A DNA stretch of 64,000 bases. Origin: Scytalidium lignicola (taxonomy: Eukaryota; Ascomycota; Leotiomycetes). Each line of letters starts with the position of its first letter. Positions within the stretch are counted from its first letter, which is position 1. Shown piece by piece: positions 1 to 11,600 of the stretch. A program made the position numbers and the translations under genes. Location of the stretch: NCBI GenBank assembly GCA_002812745.2, contig NCSJ02000229.1, positions 1-64,000 on the forward strand, read 5' to 3'. The notes under the pieces were generated by a model, which saw only the letters and a program-made list of their open reading frames with translations, was not told the origin of the DNA and searched no databases.

Positions 1-105
1 GAGTTTTTGAGAGGGTTGGATGAGATGGAGAGGGGACTTTTTAGATCGGCGCATGAGGGGAGTAAGGCTGTTAAGAGTTGGTTGGGTGAGGCGAGGAAGA
101 GTTGA
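1..105 (+). CDS. 3' end of a gene cut by the window edge
   Basis: An open frame enters at base 1 and runs 34 codons to a TGA at 103-105. It encodes a charged, probably helical tail that includes GLDEMERGLF and ends KSWLGEARKS. The base composition (purine-rich, few A/T codon endings) differs from the AT-rich sequence that follows, which fits a real C-terminus. The product is not recognisable from so little sequence. It could also be a chance open frame. Confidence 0.35.
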   Translation, partial: EFLRGLDEMERGLFRSAHEGSKAVKSWLGEARKS

Positions 106-544
106 GGTGGAGATGGAGTAAAGTCTTTTGGGAACTCATGGGTTATGGGATTATATGATACGGAGTATGGACTGGTTCGGAGTCTTTGTGGGATTTGCAT
201 TGCGAATGGCGTAGCGGGTTATTAAAAGGTATTGGCATGGAATGGCAGCATAGTGGCGATATCTGGTTATATATCTCTTATGTCTGGTTCGAGGCATATA
301 ATGGAGAGGGAGGTATGGATCTGCTCTACTATTGAAATATAGGAAGGAATCATGAATATTGAACAGTAGACTAAGGAATATGCAGATCGAGACAATGGGT
401 CTTCAATTCTAACTGAAAACATCTACTTGTACAAGAATGAAAAAATCATACATCTGGCGTTGGCCATCCAATCCAAATCTTCCCCAAAGACCCCACAGGG
501 GTTAGATTTTAAAAAATATTTCACTGCCATTTCCATCTCCCAGC
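106..544. other. intergenic, nothing recognised
   Basis: This stretch separates two convergent gene ends. I see no repeat, RNA gene or long open frame in it. Confidence 0.5.
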
Positions 545-1798
545 TTAGAATCCTCTCATATCCCTTCTGACGTGATCGTGACGACGTCTGAGAATGCCAT
601 CACCGACTTGACGCTTAGCAGCGACTCCTGTTGGGGCCGCAACACCAGTAGGAGCTGCGACAGTAACAGTAACCATCTGTGTGACTACCTTGGTTTTTGG
701 AGCTGGGCAATCGGCAGCAGAACTTTGGAGACTGCCTCCATTTCCATTGTTATTTCCACTACCTTTGCTGCCGCTGCTTCCACTGTTGTTACCACTGCTG
801 CCACTCTTACTTCCACTGCTCCCCGTGTTGCTACCGCTATTGTTTGAGCTGGTACCTTTATTGTTGCCACTGCTACCACTGCTTCCGCTGTTTCCGCTGC
901 TGCCGGTCTTACTTCCACTGCTTCCACTACTCTTATTGCTACCTGAGGCAGCAGTAGTGGTAGCTGCGGCAGCTGCAGTTGTTTGGGTAATAACGACTGT
1001 GTTGGCAGCACTGGTGTTATCAACCGTAGCGGAAGCAATCACCGAGACACCAGCTGCACTCGACAAAGTCGCAGTAGCTGGAATGGTTGCAGTGGCGGTC
1101 ACGGTGCCAGGAGTGGCTGCGGTGGCAGACGCGGTGCTCGCTGCATTTTGACACTTCGTGTGTTGGGTCTTGCAGTCCTCGATGAAGAAAGCACGACCAG
1201 CGAGAATGGTGCAGGATGTTAATTGGTGGTCGCAAGCTGCAGCTGCAGCGGCTGCGAGTTCTTCAAACTCTTGTTCAAAGACTACGAAAATGTCGCTCAG
1301 GGAAGATGAACCAGAGTTTTGCTTCTTGTTCACCGGTGGTGGAGAGGAGCCGAGACAATCTGAGAATTCGAAAAAGGTAATTATTTCTAATTTGACGATT
1401 GTTACGGCGGTAGGTGGTGCGGTTGTCGCGACTGCCTTTGCGGTGGTAATAGCGCTGCTGGCGACTGCTTTTGCGGTGGTAATGGCACTACTGGCGCCTG
1501 CTGCTGCGGCAGTGGTAGCGCCGGAGGTAGTAGTTGTAGAGGTGCTAACTTGGAGAGCCTTGCTTGTAGAGTTGCTGAAATCAATTGAAGATCCTATAGC
1601 GCTGCTTATTGAAGGGGTTGTTGACTGAACATCGACAACATCACTAATTGCTACGGAAGCTGATGCGCTAATGAGCGACACAGGCGCCACCGAAGAAGTT
1701 GATAAAGCTGTAGCTTTGGTTGTGGTATTGAAGAATTTGGCATGACCTTGAGTTGCCAGGAGGAAAAGAAGGGCATATACACCCTTTGATTGGACCAT
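545..1798 (-). CDS. secreted Ser/Thr/Ala/Gly-rich cell-surface protein
   Basis: Single-exon frame of 417 aa, beginning at the internal Met at 1798 because MVQSKGVYALLFLLATQGHA is a clear signal peptide. An open extension to 2011 adds unrelated hydrophobic sequence and is probably 5' UTR. Residues 21-135 are Ser/Thr/Ala-rich and likely O-glycosylated. Residues 136-220 form the only globular part: an Ala run followed by C189, C196, C209 and C216 (spacing C-x6-C-x12-C-x6-C, second half DCKTQHTKC). This pattern is common in small secreted fungal proteins of unknown function. After it come a Thr/Ala stretch and a long Gly-Ser-Asn tract of GSSG/NNSG repeats (roughly 290-370). No GPI signal is evident: the tail is basic (GILRRRHDHVRRDM). 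A wall or matrix role is inference. The repeats create long spurious frames on the other strand. Confidence 0.72.
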   Translation of the reverse strand: MVQSKGVYALLFLLATQGHAKFFNTTTKATALSTSSVAPVSLISASASVAISDVVDVQSTTPSISSAIGSSIDFSNSTSKALQVSTSTTTTSGATTAAAAGASSAITTAKAVASSAITTAKAVATTAPPTAVTIVKLEIITFFEFSDCLGSSPPPVNKKQNSGSSSLSDIFVVFEQEFEELAAAAAAACDHQLTSCTILAGRAFFIEDCKTQHTKCQNAASTASATAATPGTVTATATIPATATLSSAAGVSVIASATVDNTSAANTVVITQTTAAAAATTTAASGSNKSSGSSGSKTGSSGNSGSSGSSGNNKGTSSNNSGSNTGSSGSKSGSSGNNSGSSGSKGSGNNNGNGGSLQSSAADCPAPKTKVVTQMVTVTVAAPTGVAAPTGVAAKRQVGDGILRRRHDHVRRDMRGF

Positions 1799-3377
1799 CT
1801 TGCCGGATATAGAGAGAGTGTGAGAGGTTGTTATAAGAGGTAAAATGACAGTGAAGAGAACGTAATCAAAAAAAGAAGGCGACCGTGATCCAGCACGTCT
1901 AGAGAATGAATGTATAAAAAACGAAAGGCGACAACACAAAACAACAAGGAACGAAGGAACCAGCAATTGATGGCATGAAAGATCGCTGAATCGCCATGCG
2001 CGATGGTTCATATATGATCGGCCGGAAGAGGGAGATGGCCAAACCTAGGGACCGTGAGACCCATGTCCCAACTTGCCAAACTTGGGATGAATGTCCTGTA
2101 TCAGCCTTGAACCCCTTTGCGGCGGGTACTGAGGAGCTCAGGAGCGTGAAACTGTAGTTTGAATCAAGTACAGGGCTCGCTCCGGAGGGACATCCACCAG
2201 TTCGTATCCTGGGATTCCAGAACAGGACTAAAGTGCAGGCCGAGTCGAGCTGCCTTTGCTCAAGGCGAAGATCCAAAACATCTACCACTCGGTTGGAATG
2301 GTTTCTTCAAACCGCCAAGGCTGAACTGTCTCCGTGGCCGGCATGCTCGAGTTGTGGTGGTGATGATAAACATGGAGTACAGGAAGAGAATGAAGTCTCC
2401 TACCTTTTTTCATCGCGATGCCACTCTCAACTGTCACATCTCAAGTCAATTAATCTCGAAGAACGATACCGCCTCACCTTCTCCATTGTCATAGCAAACC
2501 GCGGGGTTTCCTCAGCGCCCAAGGGGGGAAAAGAGGAAAGTAACAGTAACCGCAACAGTCAGCACCAGCTCCGTCCTCAAACACCTCGATCGTCTGAAGT
2601 TTGAAAGGTCTCTCCCTCTTCCTTCGCTTGGCTTTAGAGTTCGGCGCAGTCCACCAATCAGCGAGCTCGGAGTCGCAGCCACTCGCGTGGTGAAGCTCGG
2701 CAAGGTTTCACGCCTTCGAGTAAGGACTCTAATCTACTGCGGTGTTTTCAGGAACAGGAGGTTAAGAAGGGGGAAGGAAGGAAAGGAAAGGAAGAATGGA
2801 ACCGGAGGTTGTTGGAAGGAGGAAGGACCGGTGTGAGTGTCACATAATTGCGAGGTTGTTAGTTACTGTGTGTGTTTCTTGTTGAGATGGAAGTTCATTG
2901 TTCTTCTCTTTTGAGGTTTGTTAAGGGGGAAGGTTTTGCCGATGATGTCCTTCCTCACGTTTCAAGTGCAAGGCAAAGGCGGTAAGAGTTGGCAGATATC
3001 TCATATTAGAGGCGGTAGCCCATGGCAGTACATTCATATCCCTCACTTCCACTACGTCCACACAGAGATAGATGTAAGCTTAATAGTAATTCATTCGCCA
3101 CAAAACATTTCATGTTCATGATTTTGATTAACATACGCTATGCTATAGAATTATTAAATATCAACTCCTTACTTTTATTCCCATGTAATAGAAATTTTAT
3201 GCAGTGCAGTTAGTTCATGACGTTCATAACCATATTTTGTCCACCCAAACCCCTAAATAATTCCAGCCCCCCAACCCCGGGATGATGAGAAAATGATAAA
3301 AATAATTATATACCTGTTCCTGTCCCAAATTAATACCTGCTAGCATATATTCCCAATGCAAGCCCCGTCGAGATGCC
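1799..3377. other. intergenic region upstream of the secreted-protein gene
   Basis: The part next to 1798 should hold the promoter and leader of the secreted-protein gene. Short frames occur on both strands (for example 1899-2288 and 2159-2604), but none has recognisable protein character. The rest is AT-rich towards 3100-3370. No RNA gene or repeat family was recognised. Confidence 0.45.
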
Positions 3378-6300
3378 CTATCGCCCGATATGTCGTTCCA
3401 AACACTCCCGCAAGACTCCCATACTCAATGGTTTCGCCAAGAAATCATCTGTCCCCGCCTCATGAGATAGCCTTCTGCTCTCTGTGCTGACCACCGCCGT
3501 GACTGCAATGATAGGCCGCCGAGTCTTCAGCAGCCCAGCTCTTTCTAACTCACGGATTTCACGTGTTGTGGTGATCCCATCTTTGCGAGGCATGGATTGA
3601 TCCATTAAGATCAAAGCAATGTTGGTATTAGGCGGTATGGAAGATGTCGGCGAAGAGGGGGTTATTGGGATCGCAGGGGGATTAGGATCGGATGGAGTTG
3701 AAGAAGGTGAGTCGAGCGAGAGGAGGACAGAAATACATTCTACGCCATCGTTGGCTAGGATTGGCGTGTAGCCGAGGGAAGTGAGCATTTTGGAGCCGAG
3801 TTTACGGTTGATCTGGATGTTGTTAGTGTATGTTAGAAATAGAAACAGTCATGCCGTAGCTGAGAGGTGAGAGAGGATATAAAGACACTAAAATTGAAAG
3901 TAGAACATACAGGATTATCCTCCACCAGCAAGACAACCGGCCCCGAACTTTGCTCCCTCCGTGCTGGAAAGCGAGATTCTGACATCGCTGCATGCTCAGC
4001 ACTGTCCTCCTCACCATTCCCCTTGTTATCCATCGACTTCTTACTATCATCCGCCACATCAACATCTGCAAACCTAACCCTTTGGTGCAAATCCGCTTGT
4101 GCAGCCTTCTCAATCACATGCCGAATGGAATGCAAGACCAGCGGCCTCCGTATCGGGATGACATTTCTCCCAGCAATGCAGTCGGGAAACCCATGAAGCT
4201 CTCTATGAATATCATATGGAACTAGAACCTGGTATTTATTCTGCGAAAGGATGCACTTCCTAAGATCCTGGTCGGAACGTAAAGTTTCCAGATCCACCCA
4301 GATGAATTTTAAACTGTCATGTTCTTCAGATTGCAGGTCTGAGTAAGACTTCACAACGAAAGGTCTGAAATCAAACTTTTCCCATGCAAGGCACAGAGCT
4401 TGAGGTACCAGTGAATTCGAACCCTGAAATATGGCTATTTTGGGGCTCATTCCAATGGTATCATCAATATCCAAACGCTGCGCCTCGGGCTGTTCCCTCA
4501 TACTAGGCAGTTTCTTCACAGGAGTCGTAATCGTGAAAGTGCTGCCACAGTCCTCTGGTTTGGCATCGTTCGATTCTGCATGCACACTTTGGACTTCGAT
4601 GGTTCCATCCATTTTGTGCAGGAGCTGCTTAATGATGCTCAGTCCTAGGCCAGTGCCACGACTCAGTCCTCGTGTTTGAGCTTGTTTGAAGGGCTCGAAA
4701 AGCTGAGGGAGGAAGGTGGTTGGTATTCCGACTCCAGTATCCTTGACTGTCACAACTAGTTCATCCTCTCTCATCTCGACAAGTAGCAGGACATACCCAG
4801 CGAAAGTAAATTTCAGTGCGTTCGAAAGAAGATTCATAATGACACGATGGATATACGTTTCGTCCAAAAATAAAGAGCAAGGGACGTTAGGAGTTACGAC
4901 CACTATGAGCTCCACTTCGATGTCTTCGTGTTCATTTGGAAGTATTGTGATGAGAGATTCGCAGACTACTCGAATGTCAAGTGCGACGGGACGTGATACA
5001 GCCTCACCATTTTTCTCTAATCGCGACCAATCCAGGACGTTATTTGTAATAAGTGAAAGAGTTTTCGTAGCGCGTTGGATGGCCATAAGCAGTACCTTTC
5101 CTTCATCCGTTAATTCTGTGCGCGATAATAAATCGCTGTAACCCTGAAGATGGTGCAACGGCGTGCGAATCTCATGTGATGCAGAGGCAATGAATTCGCT
5201 CCTTGCTGCTGCTGCAGACTCAGCATTCTCCTTCTGGGCAATTGCCCTCCACAACTTCTTTCTCGTCATGACGATCTCAGCTAGTTTGTTTCGTGCTACG
5301 GTTGCTGTGTGGGCCAGAATAGCATTCGCTATTAGACACACCGTAATAGAGATGCTACCAATAAATGTCGCGAGGGTAGGTGGATATCCACCATTCTCCG
5401 AAGGTGCAGCATATGTCCAGAAGTTTACCGCATACATTCCAGTAAAGTGCATGCCTGCAACGCATAAGGTTGCGACAACCGTGAAGAGGATTTGTTGTCC
5501 TAGATGGGTTTCCATTTCGGACATCAGAATACACGCAATAAGGCAGACACCCCAACTAATGAGTTCTGATAACAGCGCCAAAGGTACATTCAACGTGAAG
5601 TAGCCATCGGGGATATTGAGACCTAGGATTTCCACATAATGCATACTCGTGATTGATAATGACCAGACGAAGGCTTTGATAATGTTTCTGACGGTTGATC
5701 CGTGGTATAAAACCTGCCCAGTGCTCCAGAACAAGTTACTTACAGCTGCATATGTGATCTCCACAGGCGTGAAGCTCATGATATTGTGACTTCCAAACAA
5801 ACTAGAGGGGGATCGACGGCCCGAGGAAGATCCTCGTGATCGACTGCGATTACTGCTGTTAGATGGTCTATTATCATCATCATCGATGCGTTCTTCACGA
5901 TCTCGTTGGGACGGAATATTATGATACGCACTTGAGGCCGTCGTGTCATTCATCCAATTTGATCGGCTGAGAAATGGTATGCATGACCTAGCTGGGACAC
6001 CCTCAAGAGGCCATACATGTGATCCTAACCCTGGTGTGTGTCCTTCTTCAATATCAAATCCACCCACATCAGTTTGTGTTTCGTTATAATCATTGCCAGA
6101 TATCCGGTCCCTGAGACGACGAGAAAATATGCTGCTTGTTTGCTCGTCTGGTTCTACGTCCTCTTCGACCTCATGGCTTAACAAAGCATCCATGCTATCT
6201 TCCTCTCCCGTCCGTGAAATCGCGCGTCCTATAACTCCATTCCTAGCATTTCTCCGCATCCAACTCCTAGGCTTTTCCTGATGTCGTTGTCGCCATTTTA

Positions 6301-6679
6301 GAAATATTCTCCATAATGAATCCGACGCCAATGCGAGAAAGGAAACGCTGACAGCCAGTAACAAACTTGATGTTGTCAACACAGGATCAAGCCGAATTGG
6401 CAGATCGATCTTGCAAGCCAACATAGCCACCTCATGTAACCCCCATATTGCACAGAAACCAAACGTCACACTCGCCAGAGCAGTCCACACCAAAACGTCA
6501 GAGATATGGGTCGATGTTCGTGCCTGGCATATTAATTGAGAGGTCGTGAAGGCTCCGAGGAGGGATATGGCGAATGAGCCAGCAATCAGCCCTGGGTTCC
6601 ATTTCAATTCGATCCTACGAGCCTCTGCAAATTGGGTGGTGAAGGTCACATTCGTATCTGAAATCGTGGGGGCATTCAT
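3378..6679 (-). CDS. MHYT-domain hybrid sensor histidine kinase
   Basis: Two exons, 3911-6679 and 3378-3812, with a 98-nt intron (GTATGT donor, TTCTAACATACACTAAC branch region, CAG acceptor). They join VEDNP to INRKLGSKML, a perfect receiver-domain start, giving 1067 aa. The N-terminal half is an integral-membrane MHYT sensor: a degenerate first motif (WGLHEVAMLAC), a hydrophilic loop of about 180 residues rich in Ser, Arg and Asp, then SMHYVEIL and GMHFTGMYA. The kinase core follows: H-box SASHEIRTP (His about residue 502), N-box NLLSNALKF, G1 DTGVGIP and G2 GTGLGLSI. The C-terminal receiver has LILMDQSMPRKDG (phospho-Asp), AVTAV and the Lys of FLAKPLS, so it looks active. The start at 6679 gives a short cytosolic leader; an in-frame Met at 6793 is also possible. 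Expected role: His-to-Asp phosphorelay from a membrane sensor whose ligand is unknown. Metal or gas sensing is proposed for MHYT. Confidence 0.9.
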
Positions 6680-6801
6680 GTCTGAGTCGCCAGCAGTCTG
6701 AGTAGTGTGTCGACTCTGGATGCACAAAAGGGCAACAAGAGCATTTACTCTTGCTATCGGCTTGGCGAACAAGAGCCAGGAGGCTGCATTCAAATACAGT
6801 C

Positions 6802-7380
6802 CTAGTCGTTACCGAGGAACGGGTCGATTTTTGCCTCCCAAGACCCTGAATATCCTCCGAATGTGCCAGTTGTTAGCATGTTCTGGTGATCGTTCAGAGT
6901 CTCCGCGAAATTATTGGCACCTGGAGGTTCTTTTTCTCGAACCATATTAGTGCTTGGAGGAGCCTCCGGGCGCTGACTGTCACGGTGCATTAGTAGTGCG
7001 ATTGATTGTGAGGAGGCCATCGGAAGTGAAGCCACAGGGAAGGGAGCGGCGTAGTCTGGCTCGGCGTCTTCAGCTGTAGCTCTCCCACCGCCCAGCGGAA
7101 GAGGCATTCTGCCGCCCCACAGGGGCACAAGCTCTTGGTAGCTAAACCCAATCAGCTCTAGTGTGATTGACGGGGCGTCCGATCTCTCTTGCCACGAGAG
7201 GTAACGTGATTTATATGTGGACGGCATAACAATGACAGTGCTCGAGCCTTCATTATTCCTCCCCTTACCTTGGTTATGCCTTTGAGCAGACTGTATAACG
7301 CCTTCTAAATAATTCTCGAACTTAATCCTAGAACTAGAACTATCAAATGGGATTATACGCCTGTTTACTTTCTCGATCAA
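6802..7380 (-). CDS. hypothetical 192-aa frame upstream of the kinase
   Basis: An ATG-initiated frame on the same strand as the hybrid kinase, ending nine bases before the kinase frame opens. The protein is rich in Pro, Ser and Gly with no recognised motif (it contains LVPLWGGRMPLPLGGGR). It has no signal peptide or membrane segment. It could be a small gene, a 5' exon or upstream reading frame of the kinase, or a chance frame. RNA evidence would be needed to choose. Confidence 0.25.
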   Translation of the reverse strand: MIEKVNRRIIPFDSSSSRIKFENYLEGVIQSAQRHNQGKGRNNEGSSTVIVMPSTYKSRYLSWQERSDAPSITLELIGFSYQELVPLWGGRMPLPLGGGRATAEDAEPDYAAPFPVASLPMASSQSIALLMHRDSQRPEAPPSTNMVREKEPPGANNFAETLNDHQNMLTTGTFGGYSGSWEAKIDPFLGND

Positions 7381-8599
7381 AATACAAATTACTTTGTGGT
7401 ATGTACTCGTACAGTAGTGCGAAAACCGTGCACGATTAGCGGTGTGTCCAGACCGTGGGTCCCGTCTGTGAGACAGTTTAGGTGTCGACAGCCTCCACAG
7501 CTACAGTACTGTACTGGCAAGATTAGCCCATGTCCATACACGTAAGCGGAAATTATTTTACACTTCTGGTGGCAGAACAAGGCGGGCACACGCACACGTG
7601 TATTCTTCCGTTGTGCGAGTTGATTTAATTATTAGTTGGCTGCTGACTACTGGTTTATGGCACTTAAGACATTCGGATTCACGGCAAGAAAAGAAAAGAA
7701 AAGAAAAAACAATAGACATTCTTCACACAAAAGAAAATAAAATCGAACGATATATATTTGAGGAGTAGCCAATCAATGCTACCGGTACAATCAAAGGCAA
7801 GCATATTGGTGTCTTAGATAACAAAGTTCTGGAGTCACGCATCCTTCATCTTGAAACACGGCCGAACTCAGCTACACTCGTCTCAGACAGCTCTCTCTCC
7901 TAAAAGTTACCATCCATAATAGCGCTAAAGTTTAATTAGCCAATCTCTGTTTTTACAAGAACAAAAGCAATGACAGGTCCACCGATTGGCTTCCTTTGCA
8001 CAATTCATTTCTCACTCTTTCTTCTCAGACAGCTATTGACTCGACTCATGGCTGTGTTCCATGACATATGAGTCAGTAAGCATCTCGATGTAAAACGGAG
8101 AAGTGTCTAGACCAGTGCAGCATTCTAGAAATTGGAAAACTCCGATTTCCTGCCGTTAGACATTTCTTATTTCATTCCTATTCCTAAAGTCGGGATAGGG
8201 CACAATCGACGTAGAAGAGATACCCCAGGTAGAAATTCTCTCTGTAATGCTTGAGAAGATTATTAACGCTCAAGTACCAGGCTGCATACCAACATGTGTC
8301 CCATTACCGTGGTTGAAGGTAACGTATTCCGTTTAATACACTGGAACATGTCTCTCCCAGAATATTCTATGCACCGTTGCCGAGTCCTTGCTTTTACTCA
8401 GCGAGGTTCAACATTTGCGGCCAGGTCTTTCTTCCCTTTCTTCTGATCAACGAATGATGCTTCTCAGCCTCACCATTCCAAAACCTAGAGATCTCTAAGA
8501 CACCTCCACTTTTGGTCTCAATTCGGTTATTTCAACAAGTAAAATTTTCTCGAGCAAGATTATCTAGTTGAAGTTAATCAGCATGTGATTAAATAATCT
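7381..8599. other. intergenic with an A-rich microsatellite
   Basis: Promoter side of the kinase. Around 7686-7710 there is a short imperfect run of the unit AAAAG. No gene was recognised. The right end may hold the very decayed C-terminus of the adjacent STAND/WD40 relic. Confidence 0.4.
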
Positions 8600-9192
8600 G
8601 CGACAGATGACAGTTTCAGTGAGCAAGCATTTCATTTAATCTTGTCGGATAATGCAGATCTTACCTATTTGTTATCTGACAAGAAAGCTACTGAATTGGC
8701 CAAATTTGTATAGTCTTTTAAGCATTTGTAATATTGTTCCTGTTTTGATATTTCAAAATTACACACTCTTGTCATCCAATACAAACGTTACTTGTGTGCT
8801 TTTTGACAAGAATGCAATTGAATTAATCTTGCTTGTGTGGCCTTCAAATATCTGCAATCTTGCTTCCATTTTAGCTTTCCAAAGTTGCACTATCTTATTG
8901 GACGTCGCAGATATTACTAGTTTGCTATCTGGCGAGAAAGTTACTGAATTGACTGAACCTGTATGGCCTTCGAGTGTTTGCAGAGCTGCACTCCAATTAG
9001 CTTGGACTTTCGGTTTGGTTTCAATCTAAGCTGGATATTTCTCTAAATTGTTTCCCAACAATATTCTTTTCAGGAGCAAAAACAAGTGCCAAATAACATA
9101 TTTGGGGAGGTATTTCTTCGATTACTGATTGATTAAATAAAACAAACTATTTTGCATTATATATAAATACATATAAATCAGAATTTTTGAAT
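8600..9192 (-). pseudogene. STAND (NLR-like) WD40 protein, decayed fragment
   Basis: Reading the minus strand in pieces gives the linker and first WD40 blades typical of fungal NACHT/NB-ARC-WD40 proteins: FVLFNQSVIEE, then ALVFAPEKNIV, then TKPKVQANWSAALQTLEGHT, then SVNSVTFSPDSKLVIS and KIVQLW. A second degenerate blade and traces of a third follow. The DNA repeats with a period of 126-127 bp (anchor sites near 8678, 8805 and 8931), which is the 42-residue WD40 unit. The frame is broken by stops at 8759-8761 (TAA where Gln is expected), 8753-8755 (TGA for Trp) and a TAG where Trp is expected in the linker, plus at least two frameshifts. The stops are of the C-to-T/G-to-A kind expected from RIP. 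The nucleotide-binding part is not recognisable upstream. The plus-strand open frame over the same bases is a shadow. Confidence 0.8.
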
Positions 9193-10281
9193 TTATTTTC
9201 GAGGTTTTTAATCATAATTATATTGTCAGGGCTCTTTGCTACGTGCTTGTTCACGTGCCCATTATTGATGCTGGTGCTGGGTGGCTTCTACCCAGTCGGA
9301 AATCTACAGGCATACTAGAGGAATAAATAGTGGAGCCCCCTCCTTGTTTAAAGGGTTCGGAGATTAATTTGTAGTAATCGTTAGTTCTTGGAATACAGCC
9401 TTCTACCTTGTTACTACTCTCCAGCGACTCTCCTGCTAATCTCGTGACTACTGCGCTACCTATTAACCTCCCTTCACTCTGCACTGCACAGCAGCTCTCT
9501 TATATAAGACTTATAACGCTATGAAGATACTCTGTTAGTGCTTAACTGTTATGCGATCGCGGATCAAGAATAAAAGGCATATTCTCTTGCTAATTTCTCG
9601 CCAACCTGGGAACTACAAGTGATAGCAAACTAGACTTCTATAGACTGGGCTGTAGTCTCGGGCCGCAAAAGCCAACGCTAGCAAAGAGATATAGAACTAC
9701 AAGACAGCCACTGCGGTACATTAATCATTGCAAGTATTGGCCATTAATCTACTCTTCATCCCATCATTATGTTCTGGTATCCTTGCTTCTGCTTATAATT
9801 GGATCAGTTCAGTCGCAGCAAAGCGCCACGTACGGCTCTCTGCAAAGCTAACTGAAATGTACCACAAAATTGATCCATTGTTACGATAGTTTAGTGATTT
9901 GGGCATGGCAGAACAAAGTCAGCTTCAATTTTAAAACACCAGAAGTTTATTCAGCTTGGTGGTAGTTCCAAATTGGGTTTTAGATTCGTAAATAATGCAT
10001 TAATTAATGCCTAAACTATATGGCTAAAAAGCGGCTGTGGTCGAGCACGTCGAGATAAGTTATTTCCGCTGAAGCATCGAAGGATCGAAGCTAAACCCCG
10101 AATGGCAATGGGCTGAGGGGAAACATCAATGGATGAGGGAAAGTTCAGACAACCGTGAATTTCTCAAAATTTACTTTGATCAGTCGATAATGAGTTGCTC
10201 AGGATACTCACCTTAGTACCACTTAGTTGTACGTCTATGGAACAACAGACCTAGTCAAAAGCAGCAAGTATCCGAGACAAG
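9193..10281. other. intergenic; possible degenerate repeat sequence
   Basis: The segment near 9224-9490 is less AT-rich than its surroundings, begins TGTCAGGG and contains a GAATAAATAG element. That resembles a solo LTR, but I found no matching target-site duplication or second copy. The remainder to 10281 contains the promoter of the receptor L-domain-like gene and nothing else recognisable. Confidence 0.3.
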
Positions 10282-11600
10282 ATGCATTTCAGAAAGCAAG
10301 TCCTGTGGTTCGGCTGTCTGATATTCCAAGCCAGGCCTTATGCAGGTAAATTCTTCAGAGCATCCAATATCAGGTCCTTAGATCTAATCTGAACGCTATG
10401 CTAGCTCAGGCAACTGACTACCCCTGCGGTGAGACGAATGTAACAAACGAAACAATTATCTTGACGGACCCTTCATCTTTTGCTGCTGCTTTTGAAGATT
10501 CTGGCGGCCTTCCATGTTCGACTTATACCGGTAATATCGCCATTATTCCAGGAACAAACTACAACTTGGCAGACTATACTGAATCCAGTTTATCCCTCAC
10601 AGAGCTTGACGGGAATATACTGGTTAACTGTACTGGAGTCACTACAGACATTCGAAATGATTCACCGGCGGCTATTGGTGCCTTCGTCCCCTTCGAAAGT
10701 CTCATTACCGTTACTGGTTCCATCTCGATAGTGGGTTGTTGGACTATAACTCTTCTTGATATGTTTGCCTTAACGACGCTGGGAGGCGATCTGAATGTCT
10801 ACGGCAATCCAGAACTCGAATCGTTTTCTTTCTACGCTCTGAAAAGTGTCAATGGGTCACTGAATCTGCAGCAGGAGATACTAGACCCAATTGACTCGAT
10901 TTCCATTGACTTGACTGCGCTGCAAGAAGTGAGTGGTGATATCAACATCACTGGCCCCGTGTTTTCGTTGGCAGGCGCTCAAAGTAGCAAACATAGCATG
11001 TACGTTGTAATTAAATATATAGAAAGGCCCAAGAACAATGATACTGACTTTATATTTATTAGAGCACCCAATCTTACTTCTGTCGGAGGCTCTGTATTCA
11101 TCAACTCAACCGCCCAGTTAGACTGCTCCAAATGGCAACAACTTAAGGCGTCTGGGGTCATTAAAGGGACTTTATTCTGCGAGAGCGCTCCCCATCGAAC
11201 CAGATTATCTCCAGGAGCAATTGCTGGTATCGCGGTTGGTGGACTGGTCACACTAACGTTGTTAGCCACAATTTGCTACCGCATGGTAGTTTTGAAAGCT
11301 AAGGCACGCGGCGGTCAGTCAGCGGCAAACTCGCAGAATGGTACTACTGGTGACATGGCGGAACTTGCAAGCAAAAGTAACGTGCCGCAGATGTCAGATG
11401 TTTTGGGGCCTGCACAAAACGAACTGAACGCCACAGAAAGTGGAAATGTTGGACGAATATTGGTTCGGGAAGAGTTGGATGGAAACTCAACGGCTCGAGG
11501 GTCTTATCCTCCTGCTGAGCTGAGTGGGTGGGACTCGTATGAAATGCCTACAGGTGCAGAGAGACATGAGATGAATGGATCTTCGAGAAAAAAATCTTAG
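10282..11600 (+). CDS. receptor L-domain-like (Ecm33/SPS2-type) membrane-anchored surface protein
   Basis: Three exons: 10282-10345, 10405-10999 and 11063-11600, giving 398 aa. Exon 1 supplies the ATG and a signal peptide (MHFRKQVLWFGCLIFQARPYA). The first intron is GTAAAT...GCTAG with a CTGAAC branch. The second is GTACGT...ATTAG with an ACTGAC branch, and joins ...SKHSI to APNLTSVGG. The ectodomain has the leucine/glycine spacing of receptor L-domains (LDGNILVNCTG, LTTLGGDLNVYGNPELES, LTSVGGSVFI) and many N-glycosylation sequons. A single transmembrane helix lies near residues 272-296 (AIAGIAVGGLVTLTLLATIC), followed by a cytosolic tail of about 100 residues. Yeast Ecm33-like relatives are GPI-anchored wall-integrity proteins; this one instead has a membrane span and tail. 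A surface or wall role is inferred from the family. Confidence 0.82.

Noticed and set aside
681..1628. Long Leu/Pro- and Val/Ala-rich plus-strand frames
   Set aside because: They are antisense shadows of the Gly-Ser-Asn and Ala/Thr repeats of the secreted protein.
8652..9029. Plus-strand 125-codon frame with three internal repeats
   Set aside because: The repeats are explained by WD40 coding sequence on the minus strand. The plus frame starts without an ATG and has no protein family character.
9224..9490. Possible solo LTR beginning TGTCAGGG
   Set aside because: No matching CA-ended terminus with a target-site duplication and no second copy in the window.
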